Positions 17,607 through 26,864 are shown, counted from the first letter of the stretch. The stretch: 64,000 nucleotides of DNA from Enterococcus_E cecorum_B (GCA_946499615.1 CAMMST010000006.1:20153-84152); one strand, 5' to 3'. Notes: generated by a model not told the origin, from the sequence alone. Numbers and translations are program-made.

Positions 17607-18413
17607 CTACTTTACCACTTCTTCAATTTCATCTTGGGTATATTCCAAGGCAATTTCACGATTTGGGAATTTCACTTTGACGATGCGTGACAATAAGTTC
17701 AATTCCACAACTTTCCCGATGCCTTCTGGTGTTTTGACTTGGGCTCCAAAATCAGGCATCTCTTTTTTAGCTAATTCATATTCATCATTTTCATATTTTA
17801 AACAACACATTAAACGTCCACATAAACCAGAAATCTTAGTTGGATTTAAAGATAAACCTTGATCTTTGGCCATCTTAATCGAAACAGGCATAAAATCTCC
17901 TAAAAAGGTCGAACAGCATAACGGACGACCACATGGACCAATCCCACCTAAAATCTTGGCTTCATCGCGGACCCCAATTTGACGCAATTCAATCCGTGTT
18001 CTAAAGATACTAGCTAAATCCTTGACTAGCTCACGAAAATCCACGCGACCATCAGCTGTGAAATAAAAAATCATTTTAGAACGATCTAGGGTATATTCCA
18101 CTTGCACTAACTTCATCACTAGTCCATGCTCATTAATTTTCTCTTTTGCAATGCTATACGCTTCTTTGGCATCTAATTCATTTTGACGGGCTTGATTTAA
18201 GTCTGCTTCACTTGCTAAAGAAATAACTGGTTTAATTTCTTCGGGCAAGTCTTCTTCAGCCATTTCGCGATTCGGCAAAACAACGGTCGCTAAACAAGTC
18301 GCTTGCTGAGACTCAACAAGTACTTGGTCTTTATATTGATATTGTGTATGTCCTGGAGAAAAGTAATAAATATGGCCAGCTTGTTTATAACGAACACCTA
18401 CTACTTGAACCAT
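17607..18413 (-). CDS. ricT: PSP1-domain protein RicT (YaaT)
   Basis: A 268-residue PSP1-family protein. It shows the characteristic cysteine-rich blocks GGIGPCGRPLCCSTFLGDF and SGLCGRLMCCLKYE, used with RicA and RicF partners to bind iron-sulfur clusters and modulate RNase Y in Bacillus. It lies between holB and yabA as in other Firmicutes. Whether the Ric complex is complete here cannot be seen from this window. Confidence 0.93.
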   Translation of the reverse strand: MVQVVGVRYKQAGHIYYFSPGHTQYQYKDQVLVESQQATCLATVVLPNREMAEEDLPEEIKPVISLASEADLNQARQNELDAKEAYSIAKEKINEHGLVMKLVQVEYTLDRSKMIFYFTADGRVDFRELVKDLASIFRTRIELRQIGVRDEAKILGGIGPCGRPLCCSTFLGDFMPVSIKMAKDQGLSLNPTKISGLCGRLMCCLKYENDEYELAKKEMPDFGAQVKTPEGIGKVVELNLLSRIVKVKFPNREIALEYTQDEIEEVVK

Positions 18414-18439
18414 AATCTTCTTCCTTTACCTCAAAAATT

Positions 18440-19351
18440 TTATTGCTGTAGAAAATGTAAAACAAATTGCTCGATGACATTTTGAAAGGCAACGTTACTA
18501 TTCAGCTTCGTTTTTGCCTGTATTAAATCGGCCAATGCTTGATTATATTCAGCTTGCAAGCTTCCTTGATTTTCATCGCGCAACGTACGAAACGCATACA
18601 TCAATAAATCAAAAAATAATTGTTGCTGCTGTTTTTCTTTCGTCATTGGAATAATTTTTCGCTGCACATAGACAAAGGCTGCAAAATCCCGATTAGTCAA
18701 ATATTGGACAAATTGTTTTAAAACATCCCTAGCATCATTAAACCATTCATCGCGTGAGATTTCAACTGCTTTATCATAACTATTCGTTAAGTATGCTAGA
18801 ATTTTCGCGGTATTTAAAGATAGGCCTGCTTGCTGTAATCGCTCAATTAAATACGTAGTCGACAAATAGAAATGAATAATCTGACAACGCGATTGAATCG
18901 TTGGTAAAATTTTACCAATTGCAGTCGTTTCTAACAAGAGTAACACTTGCCCAGAAGGTTCCTCTAAGAATTTCAGCAAACTATTTGCCGCTTGGACATT
19001 CATCGTTTCAGCATCAGAAAGTATAAAGATTTGTTGTCCTGCTTCAAAGCCGCGTTTGGCAAATTCTGTTTGGAGTTGTCGAATTTGATCCACTTTAATC
19101 GTTTGGCCATCTGGTGTGACTTGGTGGACATTGGGATGCTCATTATTTTCGATACGTACACAATTGATACACGCATTGCAAGGCTCATTTTCTTTCACGT
19201 TGGTACAATATAATCGTTTAGCTAACCAAAGACTTTCTTGGTGTTTTCCTGTGCCTTTTTCCCCTTCAAAAAGATAAGCATGAGCCAAGCGCCCATGCTC
19301 AATACTTTGTTTCATCAGAGAATGCACCGCAGGATTTAAGAATTCACCCAT
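18440..19351 (-). CDS. holB: DNA polymerase III subunit delta'
   Basis: A clamp-loader subunit of 303 residues. The N-terminal AAA+ fold has a Walker A-like GEKGTGKHQES, a zinc module (C-11-CNACINC) and a sensor region (LSDAETMNVQAANSLLKFLEEP). It would assemble with DnaX and HolA to load the sliding clamp. It follows darA by 18 bases in the operon. Confidence 0.94.
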   Translation of the reverse strand: MGEFLNPAVHSLMKQSIEHGRLAHAYLFEGEKGTGKHQESLWLAKRLYCTNVKENEPCNACINCVRIENNEHPNVHQVTPDGQTIKVDQIRQLQTEFAKRGFEAGQQIFILSDAETMNVQAANSLLKFLEEPSGQVLLLLETTAIGKILPTIQSRCQIIHFYLSTTYLIERLQQAGLSLNTAKILAYLTNSYDKAVEISRDEWFNDARDVLKQFVQYLTNRDFAAFVYVQRKIIPMTKEKQQQQLFFDLLMYAFRTLRDENQGSLQAEYNQALADLIQAKTKLNSNVAFQNVIEQFVLHFLQQ

Positions 19352-19369
19352 TACGCCATCCCCTTCTTT

Positions 19370-19699
19370 TTAAAAATGATGGAAACCTTCAACTGGTAAG
19401 ACAAAGACAGTTGCACCGCCGACTTCTACTTCCAGTGGATAAGGCATTGGTGAGTCAATGGATAAATCTAAGGACATAGGAGAAGTGATAAATTGTTTTC
19501 TAGATTGACAAGTTTTCTTAATCAAAGCTAGTACTTCCTCTACTCGTTCATCTTCTAAACCAATCATGAAAGTGGTGTTACCCGCTTTTAAAAATCCACC
19601 AGTGGTCGATAATTTTGTCGCGCGCACATCAGCCTCAATAAATTCATTGGCTAATCGGTTACTATCCTTATCTTGAACAATTGCTATGATCATTTTCAT
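19370..19699 (-). CDS. darA: Cyclic di-AMP receptor (PII-like, YaaQ)
   Basis: A 109-residue PII-like protein of the DarA/PstA family. It has the start MKMIIAIVQDKDSNRL, the ATKLSTTGGFLKAGNTTF segment that contacts c-di-AMP in known structures, and GATVFVLPVEGFHHF at the end. The ribosome site GAGGTG overlaps the tmk stop, so it is coupled to tmk. Downstream partner unknown. Confidence 0.92.
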   Translation of the reverse strand: MKMIIAIVQDKDSNRLANEFIEADVRATKLSTTGGFLKAGNTTFMIGLEDERVEEVLALIKKTCQSRKQFITSPMSLDLSIDSPMPYPLEVEVGGATVFVLPVEGFHHF

Positions 19700-19701
19700 C
19701 G

Positions 19702-20355
19702 CTATTCACCTCGTTTAAAAAATGTTGGGTTACTTTCCACAATTGCTGAAAAACTTGATTCAACAACTTCTTGTAAACTCATTTTAGCATCAATTCGATG
19801 AATACGCACTGGGTTTTCTTCTGCTAATTTTAGATAAGCATGACGCACCCGTTGATGGAACTCTAATCCTTCTAGATCTAAGCGGTCGACATCTTGTTTG
19901 CGATGATTTTGGATACGTCTTAATCCCGTATCTGAATCAACATCTAAGTATAAGGTAAAATCTGGTTCTAATCCTTCTGTCGCAAATTCATTGATTTGAG
20001 CAATTTCTTTCATCCCAATTCGTCGACCTGCTCCTTGATACGTTAAGGAGCTATCTACAAAACGATCACAGATAACAATTTTGCCCGCATTCAACGCTGG
20101 TATGATTACCTCTACCAAATGCTGACGACGCGCTGCAGCATAGAGTAAGGCTTCTGTACGTTCATCCATTTGACGGTGATCAGGATTTAAGATAATTTGG
20201 CGAATTTTTTCCGCAATCAATACGCCGCCTGGTTCACGGGTTTTAATGATTTCTTTTTTCGCAATCATCTGTAAACGTGGAAATAATTCATTTAAGACGG
20301 TGGTTTTCCCTGCGCCGTCTGGTCCTTCAATTGTAATAAATAAGCCGTTAGCCAT
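19702..20355 (-). CDS. tmk: Thymidylate kinase
   Basis: A dTMP kinase of 217 residues. The P-loop is EGPDGAGKTT, the DR(F/Y) motif is ICDRFVDSSLTYQG and the lid region is RIQNHRKQDVDRLD. The ATG at 20355 sits behind GGAGGAAATT; the upstream TTG is part of that ribosome site. It makes dTDP for DNA synthesis and sits in the replication operon. Confidence 0.96.
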   Translation of the reverse strand: MANGLFITIEGPDGAGKTTVLNELFPRLQMIAKKEIIKTREPGGVLIAEKIRQIILNPDHRQMDERTEALLYAAARRQHLVEVIIPALNAGKIVICDRFVDSSLTYQGAGRRIGMKEIAQINEFATEGLEPDFTLYLDVDSDTGLRRIQNHRKQDVDRLDLEGLEFHQRVRHAYLKLAEENPVRIHRIDAKMSLQEVVESSFSAIVESNPTFFKRGE

Positions 20356-20373
20356 AATTTCCTCCAATATCTT

Positions 20374-20970
20374 TTATAGCTCGCGACGGCCTTCTACCGC
20401 TTTGAGCAAGGTTACTTCATCCGCATACTCAATATCGCTTCCTACAGACAAACCATGAGCAAGACGGGTCACTTTAATGCCTGCTGGTTTAATCAGCCTA
20501 GATAGATACATTGCGGTTGCTTCTCCTTCTGTCGTTGCATTGGTCGCAATAATCACTTCTTTGACTCTTTCATCATGAAGTCGTGTTAAAAGCGATGGGA
20601 TTTGAATATCTTCCGGTCCTGTGCCTTCCATCGGTGAAATGACCCCGTGTAAGACATGGTAAAGACCACGATATTCTTTCATTTTTTCTAACGCCATGAC
20701 ATCTTTGGGTTCTTCAACGACAAGAATCGTACTTTTATCGCGCGTTTCATCACTACAGATTTCACATGGATCTTCTTCCGTGATATTGCCGCACACACTA
20801 CAAAAAGTTAAATCACGTTTGACACTTAAGAGCGATTTGGCAAATTCATTCACCACTTCTTCTTTCATATCAATCGTATGGAAAGCTAATCTTGTCGCTG
20901 TTTTCTGACCAATCCCCGGCAGATTCATATAACTTGCAATTAATCTGGCAATTGGTTCTGGATATTGCAT
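20374..20970 (-). CDS. recR: Recombination mediator protein RecR
   Basis: A 198-residue RecR. The N-terminal helix-hairpin-helix (LPGIGQKTATRLAFH) is followed by a Cys4 zinc finger (CSVCGNITEEDPCEIC) and a TOPRIM domain (LVVEEPKDVMALEK). Together with RecO it loads RecA at gaps. It is 16 bases from ybaB. Confidence 0.96.
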   Translation of the reverse strand: MQYPEPIARLIASYMNLPGIGQKTATRLAFHTIDMKEEVVNEFAKSLLSVKRDLTFCSVCGNITEEDPCEICSDETRDKSTILVVEEPKDVMALEKMKEYRGLYHVLHGVISPMEGTGPEDIQIPSLLTRLHDERVKEVIIATNATTEGEATAMYLSRLIKPAGIKVTRLAHGLSVGSDIEYADEVTLLKAVEGRREL

Positions 20971-20986
20971 CGTCTCATCCCTTTAA

Positions 20987-21301
20987 TTAAAATCCTGGTA
21001 AGCCTTTCGTATATTTACCTAATGTATCTTCTTGGGCTTTTTTCGCTTTTTGTAAGGCATCATTCACGGCCATAATCACTAAATCCTGTAACATTTCTGG
21101 ATCTTGATCATCAATAATAGCAGGATTAATTTCCAAATCTTTTAATTGTTGTTCACCTGTAACGGTAGCTTTGACATAATCATTGGTTGAAACACCGATG
21201 AAAGTTTGTTGATTTAAAGCTTCTTGAGCCGCCATCATTTCTTTTTGCATTTTCTTTACTTGTTTTAACATTCCTTGCATGTTGCCCATTCCGCGCATCA
21301 T
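20987..21301 (-). CDS. YbaB/EbfC nucleoid-associated protein
   Basis: A 104-residue DNA-binding protein of the YbaB/EbfC family. It has the methionine- and glycine-rich start MMRGMGNMQGMLKQVKKMQ, then VTGEQQLKDLEINPAIID and the D-PEMLQDLVIMAVNDALQKAK helix. The position between dnaX and recR is conserved in most bacteria. Confidence 0.94.
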   Translation of the reverse strand: MMRGMGNMQGMLKQVKKMQKEMMAAQEALNQQTFIGVSTNDYVKATVTGEQQLKDLEINPAIIDDQDPEMLQDLVIMAVNDALQKAKKAQEDTLGKYTKGLPGF

Positions 21302-21325
21302 AATGCTATCACTCCAAATTCTTCA

Positions 21326-23125
21326 TTATTCTTCTATTTTCACTAAATCACCAAACAACTCTTGGGCTGTTTGGACCATTTTTTCCGTTTCTTGTTCTGG
21401 TGAGTTTGCTAATTCCTCTGCCATAAATTCATGGGTTGGCTGCTGAGGCGTCTCACCATTTGTTTGTTCATCTTCTGTTTTGTCAGTAGATGCTGCTTTT
21501 TTAGCAAATTCATCTTTATGTAGGGTAATGAATTCACGTCTTAATTGTGACCAGCTATCTGATGGAATAAAGACTAATTTCGGTGAATAATCTTTAATTA
21601 ACAGACTGAGATAATTCTGCATATCATTCAGTAGCGTTTGATCATTAGCCGCTTTATTACATAAAATTTCATAACCAAAGGAGATTACTAGTCCATCTGG
21701 AGAAGCTGCTTGCACTTTTGAAGCATGTAATAAAGCCCGTTGCGTTACTTGCAAGTGTTGCATCAATTCTTCCCAAACTTGATTCACTGCTTGCAAATCT
21801 TCACGAGTGGCTTTCGATAAGACTTCAAACACTTGTACTTTCGGAATCCGATATTGCACCGTACTTTGCGAAGATGTGGTACGTTTCGGTTTATTTTCCG
21901 TCGGTGTGCTTCCTTGATTTTGCTTCAATTGTGAAACTTCTTTTTGTAAAGCTTGAATTTGATGCCTTAATTGTTGCACCTCTTGTGAATCCATCGCAGG
22001 AGTCGCACCCGTTGCTTGTGGACCAACAGATAGACGAGAACTTGCTGTCGGCTCACTTAATTTTACAATCGCCACTTCTAGATAAATAGTCGGATTCGTG
22101 ACAAAGCGTAATTCATTTTGTGCCTTGGAAAGTATCTCTATCCATTGAAAAATCGTTTCTGGTGCTAACTCTTTGGCCAATTGATGAAAACTCTCAGTAT
22201 AATTGGTTGCTTGCTGTGCTAAATAATCTGGTGCTTTTTGCGCAATTAATAAATCACGACAATAAACCAATAAATTTTCCAATAATCGTTTGGCTTCTTT
22301 TCCCGCTTGCAATAACTCTTTGACTGCAGTTAAGGCTTGTGCGGTTTCTTGTTTTTCACAATAGGTCAATAGTTGGGCCATCACTTCATCGGATAAACTA
22401 CCGGTCACACTCATTGCCGTCTGCAAATCAATGTGTTCAGGATGGTAGGCAATGGCTTGATCCAATATACTTAACGCATCTCGCATACCACCTTCAGCAC
22501 ATCTCGCAATCAGTTGAAGCGCTTCTTGATCGTAAGCAATTTGCTCTTGGTCCAATATATAGGCCAGATGCTCGCTAATTTCTGGAATACCAATGCGCTT
22601 AAAGTCAAAACGTTGGGTCCGCGAAATAATGGTAGCCGGAATCTTATGCACTTCGGTTGTTGCTAGAATAAAGATGACATTCTTTTTAGGTTCTTCTAGC
22701 GTTTTTAATAAAGCATTAAAAGCCCCTGTTGAAAGCATGTGCACTTCATCAATGATATACACTTTGTACTTGGCTTGTGTCGGTGCATAATTCGCTCGAT
22801 CACGAATCAAGCGGACTTCATCGACTCCGTTATTACTAGCCGCATCCATTTCAATGACATCATCTAGCGTCCCTTGCGTAATAGAACGACAAATCTCACA
22901 TTCATTGCAAGGCTCGCCGTCTTTTTGGTGAGGACAGTTGACCGCTTTTGCAAAAATCTTCGCCGCACTGGTTTTCCCTGTTCCTCGAGGGCCGGTGAAT
23001 AAATAAGCATGCGAAATCTGATCTTGTTTAATTGCGTTTTTTAAGGTCTGCGTAATCGCCTGTTGTCCGACAATATCTGCAAATCTTTGCGAACGCCATA
23101 CACGATACAACGCTTGATAACTCAT
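21326..23125 (-). CDS. dnaX: DNA polymerase III subunits gamma/tau
   Basis: The clamp-loader ATPase, 599 residues. It has Walker A GPRGTGKTSAAK, a zinc module (C-8-CNECEIC), Walker B YIIDEVHML and the SRTQRFDFKRI sensor. The C-terminal tau-like half binds the polymerase and has a coiled-coil/Q-rich linker near residue 375. It heads the operon, with a promoter just upstream. I found no clear internal frameshift site for a shorter gamma form. Confidence 0.96.
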   Translation of the reverse strand: MSYQALYRVWRSQRFADIVGQQAITQTLKNAIKQDQISHAYLFTGPRGTGKTSAAKIFAKAVNCPHQKDGEPCNECEICRSITQGTLDDVIEMDAASNNGVDEVRLIRDRANYAPTQAKYKVYIIDEVHMLSTGAFNALLKTLEEPKKNVIFILATTEVHKIPATIISRTQRFDFKRIGIPEISEHLAYILDQEQIAYDQEALQLIARCAEGGMRDALSILDQAIAYHPEHIDLQTAMSVTGSLSDEVMAQLLTYCEKQETAQALTAVKELLQAGKEAKRLLENLLVYCRDLLIAQKAPDYLAQQATNYTESFHQLAKELAPETIFQWIEILSKAQNELRFVTNPTIYLEVAIVKLSEPTASSRLSVGPQATGATPAMDSQEVQQLRHQIQALQKEVSQLKQNQGSTPTENKPKRTTSSQSTVQYRIPKVQVFEVLSKATREDLQAVNQVWEELMQHLQVTQRALLHASKVQAASPDGLVISFGYEILCNKAANDQTLLNDMQNYLSLLIKDYSPKLVFIPSDSWSQLRREFITLHKDEFAKKAASTDKTEDEQTNGETPQQPTHEFMAEELANSPEQETEKMVQTAQELFGDLVKIEE

Positions 23126-23171
23126 TTTACCAGTCCCTTTCTGCGTCTATTTTTGAAATACGCTAATCTTT

Positions 23172-23200
23172 ATTATACAAATTTTTGATTAAAATATCTA
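23172..23200 (-). promoter_or_regulatory. dnaX operon promoter
   Basis: TATAAT (23177-23172) has a weak -35 TAGATA 17 bases upstream on the minus strand, about 50 bases before the dnaX start. Confidence 0.5.
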
Positions 23201-23202
23201 GG

Positions 23203-23239
23203 AAAAAAAATCAGTAGTGTGTAGTCTCTGGGCACACTC
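23203..23239 (-). terminator. Terminator downstream of rloB
   Basis: AGTGTG pairs with CACACT on the minus strand and is followed after four bases by a run of T. It is about 180 bases past the rloB stop. Confidence 0.6.
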
Positions 23240-23421
23240 TTTTCTTACTCAAAAAAAGCAGCCATAAGTACGCCTAAATATCAGTATTTAAATTTTTTAT
23301 ACGCTACATTTAAACAAAGAAGCCATAAGAACATTGAAATATCAATATCCCTACAGCCACATACAAAGTTTGATCATTTACTAATTTTAGTTAAACATTA
23401 TTCAACATATTATTTATTCTA

Positions 23422-24041
23422 TTACTTTTGAAAATATATTTCTTCTACAATCCAACCTAAGTTAGTATACGGTGCTTGCATCATTTCTTGACAAGGCAGT
23501 TCATTAAAATGAATTCCGATTTTTATTGCGCTTTTTACCAATTCAACAAACAAATTCCCTAAATTTTCATCAGCCTTTAATTTTTCATAATCAGTAACAT
23601 TCAAATACGTTGTTAATTTTTGATATGTTTGTTTTCTTGTTAATGAATGATACTTTAACACATTTTCAAAATGCGATAACAGCCAAACTTCAAATGACTC
23701 GTTTGAAAAACCAATCTTCAACTGTCCCTTTATTCCCAGTTTGCTTTTGTTAGCCAAACTCATCGCTTGCTCAATATACTGCCACGGCTCGTCATCCTTA
23801 TCAAATATAATGTACACTTGCTCAATATTCAAATTTTTAGAGTCTTCATTTTTCTCAATACGTTTCAACACCTTAGTAACAAGTGCTTTGGATTGGCGTT
23901 CAATAGAAATTGGTTTCACTTTTATATTCGAAGCATTAAACCGCCTATTTAATGCTTCAAAATAAATGCGTTCGGTTTGGCCTTCTGAGTATATTAAGAT
24001 ACCTTTTTTAACTTTTTACCTTTCGATGGTCTTCTAGCCAT
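23422..24041 (-). CDS. rloB: RloB-like TOPRIM protein, split by a -1 frame change at A-AAA-AAG
   Basis: An RloB-family protein whose coding sequence is in two frames. The ATG at 24041, behind GGAGGGTTAGAT, encodes MARRPSKGKKLKKVS and then stops at 23996-23994. The -1 frame from 24003 continues with GILIYSEGQTERIYFEALN and runs to the stop at 23422. The join is exactly at A-AAA-AAG (24009-24003). The long part has TOPRIM-like motifs (SEGQTE and FDKDD) and the NESFEVWLLSHFE block typical of RloB. Either this is programmed -1 frameshifting or one A was lost from a run and the gene is dead. It follows rloA by two bases and would act with that ATPase. Confidence 0.75.
24003..24009 (-). other. Slippery heptamer A-AAA-AAG in rloB
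   Basis: The zero-frame codons are TTA AAA AAG followed by GTA TCT TAA. Slipping back one base gives GGT ATC TTA ATA, exactly the frame of the conserved RloB N-terminus. This heptamer is the strongest known bacterial -1 frameshift motif. Confidence 0.7.
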
Positions 24042-24043
24042 AT

Positions 24044-25303
24044 CTAACCCTCCGAAGTTTTCGAAACTGCATCAACCAATCCATCCAGACTGATAATTGG
24101 TGCTGCGCCAAATTGCCCACTCAAATATCGCTTCATATAAGAAATATCATCACGTTTAAATGATTCTGAATCAAAATCAAATAAACTAAACAGCTGGCTA
24201 CTCCCATCATAAGCTTTTTCAACAAAATTTATTTGATCTTTACGTAAATGTTGATCCATTAATTGTAATTCATGAGTTGTTAAAATGAATTGATTAATAT
24301 TTTCTTTTGTATTAAAAACATCTAATAGTGCTTGCGATAATTCTAAATGAAAAGAATCATCGAACTCGTCAATCATAATCACTTTACTTTCTGTACGTCG
24401 TGAAAGTATGGTTAAGGCAATAGATATTATTTTTTTCGTGCCATCTGACTCAGCATTAAATGGAATTGCTGCTAGACCATTCGCTTTGCCATTTTCATCA
24501 TAAGTTTTGTGAATAATATAAAGCTTACGAATATGCAGATTTTTTGCTATATCATTTCCCGAAAACTGTTGCAATAATGTACGCAATTCATTGGTTACAT
24601 TCGCTTCTTCTACACGAATTTCCACATCTTCAATTTGAATGTCTGCCGCTTGTAAAAAACTAATAAATAATTTTTTGTTCAAATCATCTTCAAGAAGTTT
24701 AAACATTTCTGTATTTATACTTTCTTTATCTACAATAATTAAATCTTCTGCAAACCATTTAAAAACATTTTTAGCATGGGTATCATTCAACGACTGAGCC
24801 ATAAATAACAAAGTCGCATTTTCACGGATATTTTCTCTGTAGGATAGCAAATTACTTGGAACATCAAATTTTTGATTTTCTCTCTCAAAATATACTTCAA
24901 ACTTATCTTGTTTCTCGATTTCAAGTTTTTCATATGAGACACTCCGGGCAGAATATACAAGTGTATAGCGGTAAACAAAGCCGGATGAAAAAAAGGTGAT
25001 TTGAAAACTTGATTCTCCCTTACTTTTATCATTCGTTAATACAAATGGTGAAAAAGGCATTTGCTGAACAGATGATGAAGTAGGATTTAAGATAACCGAC
25101 CGTAATAACTCAAATGCTTTTAATAAATTACTCTTTCCAGATGCATTTGCGCCAAAAGTTAGTGAAGATTTCAATAGTGTATGATTACCTATTTGCATTG
25201 TATGCGTATCTTTGTATTTTCTTAATCTTGCTCCAGTTTCCATTGAAAAATAAGCTTCATTTTTATAGGACAACACATTTTGAAACACAAATTCTAAAAG
25301 CAT
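24044..25303 (-). CDS. rloA: AAA family ATPase, RloA-like
   Basis: A 419-residue ABC/SMC-type ATPase of the AAA15/AAA21 group. It has an N-terminal FVFQNVLSYKNEAYFSM start typical of such proteins, Walker A GANASGKSNLLKAF near residue 50, a long middle insertion, and Walker B VIMIDEFDDSFH plus TTHELQLMD near the C-terminus. It is paired with the TOPRIM protein RloB two bases downstream. RloA/RloB genes are known near restriction-modification loci and resemble other ATPase plus TOPRIM defence pairs (OLD, PARIS); a role in phage defence is an inference. Both genes look lower in GC than their housekeeping neighbours. Confidence 0.85.
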   Translation of the reverse strand: MLLEFVFQNVLSYKNEAYFSMETGARLRKYKDTHTMQIGNHTLLKSSLTFGANASGKSNLLKAFELLRSVILNPTSSSVQQMPFSPFVLTNDKSKGESSFQITFFSSGFVYRYTLVYSARSVSYEKLEIEKQDKFEVYFERENQKFDVPSNLLSYRENIRENATLLFMAQSLNDTHAKNVFKWFAEDLIIVDKESINTEMFKLLEDDLNKKLFISFLQAADIQIEDVEIRVEEANVTNELRTLLQQFSGNDIAKNLHIRKLYIIHKTYDENGKANGLAAIPFNAESDGTKKIISIALTILSRRTESKVIMIDEFDDSFHLELSQALLDVFNTKENINQFILTTHELQLMDQHLRKDQINFVEKAYDGSSQLFSLFDFDSESFKRDDISYMKRYLSGQFGAAPIISLDGLVDAVSKTSEG

Positions 25304-25332
25304 ACTCTCCCACCTTTCTAATTAACCACGAG

Positions 25333-25396
25333 TTTACGTTGTCAACCAATTACATTATATACAATTTCTCCCTATTTATCCAGTTAACAACGTAAA
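25333..25396. promoter_or_regulatory. rloA promoter flanked by a 14-base inverted repeat
   Basis: TTTACGTTGTCAAC (25333-25346) and its complement with one mismatch (25383-25396) enclose 36 bases. The minus-strand -10 TATAAT (25359-25354) and a weak -35 (TGGATA) lie between the arms. This looks like paired operator half-sites around a promoter. Confidence 0.55.
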
Positions 25397-25404
25397 AATT
25401 CACA

Positions 25405-25444
25405 CAAAAATAGAGAAGCCCTTCTGATAAGATAAGGCTTCTCT
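25405..25444 (-). terminator. Terminator of the suf operon
   Basis: AGAGAAGCC pairs with GGCTTCTCT on the minus strand, followed by ATTTTTG, about 25 bases after sufB. Confidence 0.85.
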
Positions 25445-25467
25445 TAATTATTATTCTTCTTAGTGGT

Positions 25468-26859
25468 TTATCCCACACTACCTTCCATTTCGTAGCTGAT
25501 TAAGCGATTAAGCTCAACGGCATATTCCATTGGTAGTTCTTTGGTAAATGGTTCCACAAATCCCATGACAATCATCTCTGTGGCTTCAGCTTCTGATAAA
25601 CCGCGGCTCATCAAATAGTAAAGTTGCTCTTCAGAAATTTTTGAGACTTTGGCTTCATGTTCTAGAGAGACTTGACTATTATGAATTTCGTTAAATGGAA
25701 TGGTATCTGATTTCGATAATTCATCCATAATAATCGTATCACACTCGATATGTGAAATAGAGCCTTGAGAATTCTTGGCAAATTTCACTTGACCGCGATA
25801 GTTTACTTCCCCACCATCTTTTGAAATGGATTTAGAAACGATAGAACTTGAAGTATTTGGCGCATTGTGAATCATCTTCGCACCAGTATCTTGAATTTGG
25901 TTCGCACCAGCAAAAGCAATTGATAACATCGTTCCGCGTGCCCCTTGACCTTCAAGATAGACACTTGGATATTTCATCGTTGTTTTGGCACCAAGGTTAC
26001 CATCAATCCATTCAACCGTCGCATTTTCTTCTGCACGGGCACGCTTAGTTACTAAGTTGTAGACATTATCAGACCAGTTTTGAATCGTTGTATAACGGCA
26101 ATAAGCATCTTTAAGTGTAAAGATTTCTACAATCGCCGCATGCAAACTATTACTTGAATAAGTCGGCGCAGTACATCCTTCGACATAATGCACACTCGCC
26201 CCTTCATCTACAATAATCAAAGTACGTTCGAATTGACCAGTATTTTCGGCGTTAATTCTAAAGTAAGTTTGTAGCGGAATCTCACATTTGACTCCTTTTG
26301 GTACATAGATGAACGTACCACCTGACCAGACAGCTGAGTTTAAAGCCGCTAATTTATTATCGGTTGGAGGAACTAATTTTGCGAAATATTGCTTAAATAA
26401 TTCAGGATATTCTTTCAAAGCAGAATCCGTATCCGTGAAAATAATGCCTAATTTCGCAAACTCATCCTTCATATTGTGATAAACAACTTCTGATTCGTAT
26501 TGTGCAGAGGCTCCGGCTAAGTAGGCACGTTCAGCTTCTGGAATCCCAATCTTTTCAAAAGTATCTTTAATTTTATCTGGCACATCATCCCATGAACGAG
26601 CTGGCTTATCACTAGGTTTTTGATAATATTTAATTTTATCAAACTCAATATCTGATAAATCTGGGCCCCATTCTTGCATTTTCATTTTATGGAAGGTTTC
26701 TAATGATTTTAAGCGAAACTCTAACATCCAATCAGGTTCGCCTTTGACTCTTGAAATTTCACGAACGACTTCTTCTGTTAAGCCAGTTCCGGTACTATAA
26801 ACGGGTTCGACATCATCGTGAAAACCAAATTTATATTCTTCTAACTCTGGTACGCCCAC
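25468..26859 (-). CDS. sufB: Fe-S cluster scaffold complex subunit SufB
   Basis: A 463-residue SufB, part of the SufBCD scaffold on which iron-sulfur clusters are built. The family core is present (GGTFIYVPKGVKCEIPLQTYFRINAE, EGCTAPTYSSNSLHAA region, FNEIHNSQVSLEHEAKVSKISEEQLYYLMSRGL ending). There is no ATG; the GTG at 26859 is eight bases from GAGGAG and is preferred over the GTG at 26868, which would touch the ribosome site. It is the last gene of the operon and follows sufU directly. Confidence 0.95.
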   Translation of the reverse strand: MGVPELEEYKFGFHDDVEPVYSTGTGLTEEVVREISRVKGEPDWMLEFRLKSLETFHKMKMQEWGPDLSDIEFDKIKYYQKPSDKPARSWDDVPDKIKDTFEKIGIPEAERAYLAGASAQYESEVVYHNMKDEFAKLGIIFTDTDSALKEYPELFKQYFAKLVPPTDNKLAALNSAVWSGGTFIYVPKGVKCEIPLQTYFRINAENTGQFERTLIIVDEGASVHYVEGCTAPTYSSNSLHAAIVEIFTLKDAYCRYTTIQNWSDNVYNLVTKRARAEENATVEWIDGNLGAKTTMKYPSVYLEGQGARGTMLSIAFAGANQIQDTGAKMIHNAPNTSSSIVSKSISKDGGEVNYRGQVKFAKNSQGSISHIECDTIIMDELSKSDTIPFNEIHNSQVSLEHEAKVSKISEEQLYYLMSRGLSEAEATEMIVMGFVEPFTKELPMEYAVELNRLISYEMEGSVG

Positions 26860-26864
26860 ATCGA

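Larger units (their letters stand above)
23126..23421. other. Intergenic region downstream of rloB with imperfect direct repeat
   Basis: No gene is seen. It holds the dnaX promoter at one end, a terminator for the minus-strand rlo genes and an imperfect direct repeat (GCAGCCATAAG at 23258 and GAAGCCATAAG at 23319, period 61, each followed by an AAATATCARTAT-like tract). Confidence 0.5.
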
